From Acanthornis magna (Eukaryota; Chordata; Aves; Passeriformes; Acanthizidae), in NCBI GenBank assembly GCA_036785705.1, contig JAWUZG010000001.1:310001-374000 (forward strand): 64,000 nucleotides of DNA, read 5' to 3'. This document shows, in pieces, positions 58,273-64,000 of this stretch (the stretch's first letter is position 1; every line of letters begins with the position of its first letter). The notes under the pieces were generated by a model. The model was not told the origin of the DNA. It searched no databases and worked only from the letters and a program-made list of their open reading frames with translations. Made by a program: the position numbers and the translations under genes.

Positions 58273-61200
58273 CCAAACTGATATTGCCATCGAGCGTTTT
58301 TTCAGCCACCACTCTCTGCTGGTGACCTGGTTCGGTTTTGGAGCCTAAATGAGTAAAAATAACAAATAAACAAACAAGAATTTGTTCTCCTTGGCAAAGC
58401 AGAGAAAGGAGCAACATGCAGCAAAAGCACAAAACAACCTCCTCCTGTTTTATTTTCTTTTTTGTTGCTTTTTTTCCCTTCTAATAGTGGTCTCATTTTC
58501 AGATGGATCAGCCCCCTGATCTGGTTTGACACAATGCTAAGAAGTGTTTTTCGTCTCCGCCGCCTCATTCTAAAGGCACATAAATTTACACCGAATCACA
58601 GCAATGCCATGAACACCCCCAAATCCTGTGTGGCAATGAGAACTGTGATACGTGTGCTGCAAATGGGATGAACCAGCAATCCTGGGGCTCCCAGAAATCC
58701 TGATCCGACTGAGAGACAACCAGAGCAAAAATGGGACAGGGCATCGTGTCAGCTCTGAAGGCAGAAAGCAAAATTCACACCCTTGACCCCAAATTTCAAG
58801 CGTGCAGGAGTTAATCTCCCCATCATCTCCACTTTTCTCAGCCTCAGGGTCATTCCCATGCCAAAAAGCCAAGGAGAGATGCTGATCTCTTTGACATAAA
58901 GAATAAATTCTCCTGTCCTGAACCGTATGTGGAATACTGCGGAAAAAGAAAGTTTAGAGATTAATGCGACACCCTATTATAGACAATTATTTTGTTTCCT
59001 TAAAATTTTCCCACATGGCTAAAAAAAGCCCTCAAGGCTCTCAGTCCATGTGATTTTGTGGGCTTCTGAGACAGTTCCTGCCCACCAATGGCACCAATAA
59101 ATCCCCATTAACTGCATTCAACAGGAGAATGATCTTTTTTTTTTTTTTTTCTCATTAAAGCCTCACAAAGGGTTCAAAACCTCATTTTATGGCAGGGTGC
59201 TTTGATTTAAATTGATGTGGCTTAAATTATGAATTTTAATCACGACTTAAAATACGGAAGGAGAAAGTCACAATTTGAATGATTTGATTTTAATCATGTT
59301 TTTCATTTACAATTCATAGCTATATCCCTTAAGCAGGGCTGATTCCCCTCATTGTAAAACTTGCAGATTTACAGCCCACTCTTGCCTTTCAACTGTGTTT
59401 TCTAACCAGGCTGGCACACTCTGAACATATTTGCTGAAGGAATTTTATAGCCTGAGACCTCTCTATTTTGATTTCTAATTTATGCATCTCTGGAGTCGTC
59501 CTTGGTGATGATGAATAAAACTAATTTAGGGTTTATTGGTGGAAATCACTCTTTGCTTGCAGAGGAAATTTCTGTTAAACTGACAGATGCAAAAGAGCAC
59601 TTAAAATTCCTCTAAGATACATCAAATAACCGAGGGCCTGGGTACCTTATGCAATAAACTTTTCAACAAACTTTTCAGTTTAGTGCTAAGCAATTCATTG
59701 AGCAAATCTCGAGCATCAATCTGTGATGGAGTCAGTGAGTGAAATGAATTGTTCTGTGTCCCTTGGGGGTTTCAAATAAACAGGAGTCACTCTCTCAAAA
59801 TTCACTTTTACTGTTTAAAATGGGAGAGGAACCAATTTTATTTTTCAGCTGCCAGGTCCCAGTTGTTTTCGCAGCTTGGAGTTAACTGTTGGTGGAGCAG
59901 CAGAGTGAGTCTCTCCTTGATCTGCAGAGGGAATTTCAATGGATGGCTGAGGTTTATACACACAACTTTTGACTTTCTAACTGACTATCCCATGCTGAGT
60001 GTCTGGATACCCTGGATATCTGCCCACAGTGTGGGCAGAAAGCAATTAAAAAGAAGCAAAAATTAACAAGACTTCCTTTAATTGACTGCCCTGTTCTTGT
60101 CTCACATCCAAATCCAGCCCCACTTAGTGTTGGAAGACCCGAGTTCCCCAAGTGCCGTGGGTGTCCCGGTTGGGTTAATCACACTGCAATATATTGGTTT
60201 TTTGGTGCTAGGTGATAAAATTTCGTCTCTCAAAAATTAGGATCAGATTTGGCCTTGATGGATTGTGTGCCATTCCCCTCATCCATCCTACTTTGATGTG
60301 TCCCCTTGCTGATCCGACATGAGAGCATTTTCCCCAGCGAGCCTGACAAATAAAACTTTGCTATTTAAGGCAACAGCCACAGGGGAGGAAAAAAAAAAGG
60401 AAAAGAAAATAATCCTGAGGTGATTGTGGTTGCCACTCCTGCCATCCCTGCTCTGCACGAAGCCATTCCCGTGGGAGGGACATGTCTGCTTCTGCTGCAG
60501 CACATCAGTTTGGGCTGATAAAGGTCTCTGATAAGCTGCAGTTTGGCCCAGCTCAAGGTGGAGAATGCACTAACAGACCCTGGGCAAGTTCCTGTATCCC
60601 TCACTCTGCATTTCCTTAGCCCAAATCCCTCTCAGGCTCTTGGGAGCAGCAGGATCCCGTGATGACCATGCTCCTGAGATGCTCTTCCATCATGCGTGGT
60701 TCTCAAAACCTGGCCAATAATTCACCACCTCACCCCCAAACCTGATTTTCTGGGGAGTTTTCCAGCCAGGAGAAGGTTGATAGTGGATGGGGTGGTGTTC
60801 AGCAATTCCTAATGAGGACAAGGATGGGCAACACAACCCCCATTGTCACCCGTCACTGTCACCCATCACTGTCCACACTCCCCATTCCAGGTTTCTCCAA
60901 ATGATGGCTTTGGTTTCTGGGAGTGATTTAGAACAGCCAATCTGGGCGGGAAAGGCTTTTATTTTGGTAAAGGAAGTGGCACAAGAAGGACGGATTGATG
61001 GGGGGAGTGAAAAGTAAACAATGGGTTGGGTTGGTGGTAAGAGAAGTAGAGAATATCAAGATCAGGGTGTGCATTTATCAGTGCCCTTTACAGGGGGTTG
61101 GGGAGGGAAACTCAGGAGTCCGAACTGATGGGCTGAAAAAGGGAAAATATGGTTTTCTGCTTTAAAAAATCCATCTGTTTGTGTGCTCCTGTTATTGCAT

Positions 61201-63239
61201 CTGGCCATGGGTCGCTGAGAGCTGCACTAGGTAAAATTCTGGGGGTTTAAAGGAGTTTGGGTGTCACAAGAAGGCCCCAAGGGAGCAGTGCTCTCCCTCC
61301 CTGGTCACTGGAAATGAATATTCCAGCACCTTGTGAGCATTCCTGATGGAAGCAAAGTGACCTGGCCCCACCAGCAGCTCCTGCAGGACTCTGCACTTCC
61401 TCCCTGGGCAGGGCAGAGGCTTTCAGCATTGCAGGACATGCCAGGAACAGCTGGATCAGCCTTGGGATGAGTACAGAGCCCCAGCACGATGCTCAGTGGT
61501 GAGAAATTCATGGGGGGACTGCAGAGAGCGAGTGATTTTGGACCAGACCCAAAGCCAAGCTCTGGAGCAGTCCCACTGCATACAGCTCTTCATATCTCAG
61601 CTGCATTCTCACACAGAAAAATCCCAGTAAAAGTCTTGATAAAATACTTCAAGAATCCACCTGGGGAAAAAAAAACTAAAAAACCAGGAAACCACCAAGA
61701 GAAGCTGTGTGTGCCTTGGGGGTTTGGTGGGGAATACGGGGGACAGGAATGCCAACTATTTCGGGGCCGTGGTTGTGTCTGAGCTGGAGGAGGAGGAAGG
61801 TTTCAGCTCTGTGATTTGCCTCCTTTTGCGTGTCTGGCAGGACAGCTCCAATCTGATTAGAAGAACACTTGATTAAGAGGGGGTTTGATTAGGAGGGGCT
61901 CGCTGGGAGCGCAGCAGGAGCAGGGTGGGGGTGGAGGTAAAGCTGCTTTCCCCCGAGCAGGGCTGGGGGATGCCCTGAGCCCAGCTGGCCTTTTAGGGAG
62001 GGTTCCCTCCTAATCCAGCTCAGAAGCCCTTTTGGGGCAGGGGTTTATCTCTGTCTTGGTTGGTAAAATTGGTACCCTGAGGTGCTGGAAGAAGAGTGTT
62101 GATAAAGTGGAAGGGTGAGGAGGAGCGGCGCAAGGAAAGCTCCGGAGGGGAATTGCCTTTGAAGCTGGATTTTGGAGAGTGCTTTTGGGATTGCACTTTA
62201 TTTATTAATTAATTTATTTACTCCCATCCTGAAGGCTGACACTCATCACAGCAAGGGGAAGGGAAGGGTAAGAAAAGTGCAGCCTGTGAGCTGTTCCTGC
62301 AAGGATTTCGACTCGGTCTGAGCAGAAGCACTCACCCCACAGAGGGACAGGAGAGAGAAGGGGAGCAAGATTTTTGTCTCTGCCCAAATCTGACAAGGCC
62401 AGATGCTCACAGCTCTGTCTGAAGTAATTAGAAGCGTTCCTGCCACAGGAATTTATTTCTTACAGGAATTTTTTTAGAAAGGAAACAGAGGAAATATTGG
62501 AGGAAATATTTCCATAGAATTTATTTCTGAGACCCTCAGATCTCTCAGCCCCTATTTTAAGAATCAAGACTGTTCTTTGCTGAGGTGAACAGTTGTGCCT
62601 GTGGGCAGATTTCCCATTTTTTGCTCACAAAAGGTAAGAAATGGCTCGCTACAGGAACTTGGTGCCACCTGCACCTCTCAGGACTCCCCAAAGCCAAAGG
62701 GTCACAAATTTTCCCAGTCTGTTCAAACTATGCCTGTTGCCATGAAAATGCCAAGAGTGGGGAAAGGAGGAGCCCTCTGCTTGATAATCTGGATTAGGAA
62801 TAATGGATTTGTTTTGTAGTAATAAAGATCAGCTTTTGAATCTGCTTGGATTTGGATTTGGGCCATCTTCCCAGGGTCTAACATCCAAATGTCCCAATGC
62901 TGTAACTCATCTCCATCGCAGGGTTGTCCTGCCCTTGGAGCATCAGGGATCTGCTCCACATCTTCCTTTCCTCCAGCGCTGTTTCTGCTCCTGTTTGGGT
63001 GAGCTGATTTGAATCCTGCAGCAGCACAGGACCTGTCCGTCTGCTGCATCGTCGACAGTCCCAAAATGCAGTGTCCAGATTCCAGCACGTGTGCCTGCTT
63101 TATTTGGCTGCTCTGCTGTGCAGAAACTTGCTTGGCAAAGGACCTGGTGCTGTTGGTTCGCATCATTTGAGCATTTCAGCCTCTCATCTGTGGCCCTGTG
63201 GCCCACGTTGAGGGCTCTGGGTACTGGAGGGGACTGGTG
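58273..63239. other. Repeat-poor part of the putative intron
   Basis: Unique sequence with a T16 run at 59135-59150 and the A/T palindromic stretch at 59210. The A/T-rich part 59400-59720 is free of recognised repeats. No exon with credible splice sites was found. Confidence 0.45.
59210..59310. other. A/T-rich stretch with repeated TTTAAT/ATTAAA palindromic words
   Basis: ATTTTAATCACGACTTAAAA and GATTTGATTTTAATCATG are related words in both orientations. This may be a relic of an old dispersed repeat or a homeodomain-type (TAAT) motif cluster. I cannot tell which from sequence alone. Confidence 0.3.
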
Positions 63240-63434
63240 ATGGACAAGCAGAGCAATTCCAGGCCAGGCTGAACGGGGCTGGGGTCTAGTGGGAGGTGTC
63301 CCCGGCCATGGCAGGAGGGCTGGGACGAGATGATCTTCAAGGTCCCTTCCAGCCCAAACCATTCTGTGATGATTCTGTGATGATTCTGTCATGATTCTGT
63401 GATGATTCTGTCATGATTCTGTGATGATTCTGTG
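63240..63434 (+). mobile_element. CR1 LINE 3' fragment with expanded tail
   Basis: CAGGCCAGGCTGAACGGGGC, GGAGGTGTCCCCGGCCATGG, GAGATGATCTTCAAGGTCCC and TTCCAGCCCAAACC lead into a tail of almost seven ATTCTGTGATG units (63361-63434). CR1 tails normally end with one to a few copies of an ATTCTGTG-type octamer; here an 11-bp register has been amplified. Confidence 0.93.
63361..63434 (+). repeat. 11-bp tandem repeat (ATTCTGTGATG x6.7)
   Basis: Six complete 11-mers plus ATTCTGTG. The third and fifth units read ATTCTGTCATG and the others are ATTCTGTGATG. The alternating variant pattern suggests expansion as a 22-bp higher-order unit. Confidence 0.95.
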
Positions 63435-63981
63435 CCAGCTGCCAGGGGCAGGAGCATGCCTGCACCACAGAGCAGTGTCTGCGGTACCTAGGCTTGGAAG
63501 TTATTAATTATTTAAAGCAATCAATTGCTAAGAATTGAAAGCAAACAACAATAAATTACTGGGAATTATCAATAAGCACAGCTAGAAGTCATCATTTGCT
63601 TTTGATGGCTCAGCTCTTTCTTGCCTCTATGCTCAGCAGGCTCAGGGCTTAATTTCTGAGTGGTGCCCAGCAGCATTTTGCACAGATTCTAATTTCCAGA
63701 GATGTCAGGATGAGAGGAGGCTCAGAGCAATGAGAGGGCCTTTCTGCATAGCTGATTGTGCTTCTCCAAACCTGCACTTGAAATCTGTGTGGGGATTTTT
63801 CCGTGGTCTCTTCTGCCTCGCTGCCATCCCAGATGCTGTTCTCAGGTAGTTTTGGCAGCAAAGCTGTGCTTGGATTTGGCCATGCAAACATGGCAGGGCT
63901 GTTCAGGGAGGGTAGGGGTGAACTTCTCCACTGCCCAGCTCCAGGATTCCAACCAGCCGCACCCACTGAATCCCAGATCAG

Positions 63982-64000
63982 TGCCCTCTCTCTCCTCAGC
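63982..64000 (+). other. Possible 3' splice acceptor at the window edge
   Basis: A pyrimidine tract (CCCTCTCTCTCCT) runs straight into CAG at 63997-63999, leaving one base (C) of possible exon 2. The form is that of a good acceptor. Such sites occur often by chance, so this is a lead only. If real, the split codon would be GC plus one more base, i.e. alanine, if the next base follows directly. Confidence 0.25.

Larger units (their letters stand above)
50591..64000 (+). other. Putative intron 1 (partial, continues beyond the window)
   Basis: It starts with the donor GTGAGT after exon 1. I found no convincing exon in the next 13.4 kb: open frames are short, unrelated to known families, and lack paired splice signals that I could recognise. 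Content is unique DNA, AT-rich simple repeats (51351-51500), homopolymer T runs (about 54430-54455 and 59135-59150), a triplicated unit (57680-58272) and three CR1 pieces (55276, 55397, 63240). A long first intron is usual for vertebrate genes with a CpG-island signal-peptide exon. The ORFs at 53935-54653 on both strands are not recognisable. Confidence 0.6.

Noticed and set aside
1..64000. tRNA, rRNA, snRNA or microRNA genes
   Set aside because: No cloverleaf with A and B boxes, no rRNA blocks and no convincing long hairpin was seen on reading. A covariance-model scan would be needed to exclude small RNAs.

Overview
This window looks like non-coding vertebrate DNA, most probably from a bird. 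About 28 fragments of CR1 LINEs lie on both strands. They carry the avian CR1 3' end (the stretch around GGGTTGGAAGGGACC and its complement, closing in ATTCTGTG-type tails). There are also short class II-type retroviral solo LTRs. There is no sign of prokaryotic gene organisation. A bird is an inference from the CR1 subfamily and density; a passerine is possible but cannot be shown from this sequence.

The only gene evidence I can defend is at 50.33-50.97 kb. It is a CpG island with GC boxes and a 40-nt first coding exon (50551-50590, + strand). The exon has a strong start context, encodes a leucine-rich signal-peptide start of 13 codons, and ends at a consensus GTGAGT donor in phase 1. Everything to its right (about 13.4 kb) appears to be intron 1. 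The window ends in a pyrimidine tract followed by CAG, which could be a splice acceptor, but that is speculative. The gene cannot be named from 13 residues.

Layout: 1-49 kb is upstream flank. It holds scattered CR1 pieces, two 95% identical solo LTRs in opposite orientation (7593-7880 and 29306-29595, each with a perfect 6-bp target duplication), and a third LTR of another family at 15582-16020. An LTR-like block lies at 16.75-17.05 kb, a T/G-rich tract with a (CTTTT)n array at 14.57-14.96 kb, and an old CR1/L2-type reverse-transcriptase relic near 26.5 kb. Local tandem duplications occur at 20.9 and 28.0 kb. 49.2-50.46 kb is an exceptional stack of tandem repeats directly upstream of the exon: an ~84-bp minisatellite, (TCTCC)22, ~400 bp of CCATC/CCCCAT repeats, and six GGCCGG (GGGGCC) hexamers. 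50.6-64 kb is the putative intron, with AT-rich repeats, a triplicated ~190-bp unit carrying AT microsatellites (57.68-58.27 kb), and a CR1 whose 3' tail has become an 11-bp tandem array (63.36-63.43 kb).

None of the long open reading frames outside the exon looks like a real protein. The longest ones are produced by the stop-free repeats next to the promoter. I did not see a complete protein-coding gene, tRNA, rRNA, CRISPR array or intact mobile element.
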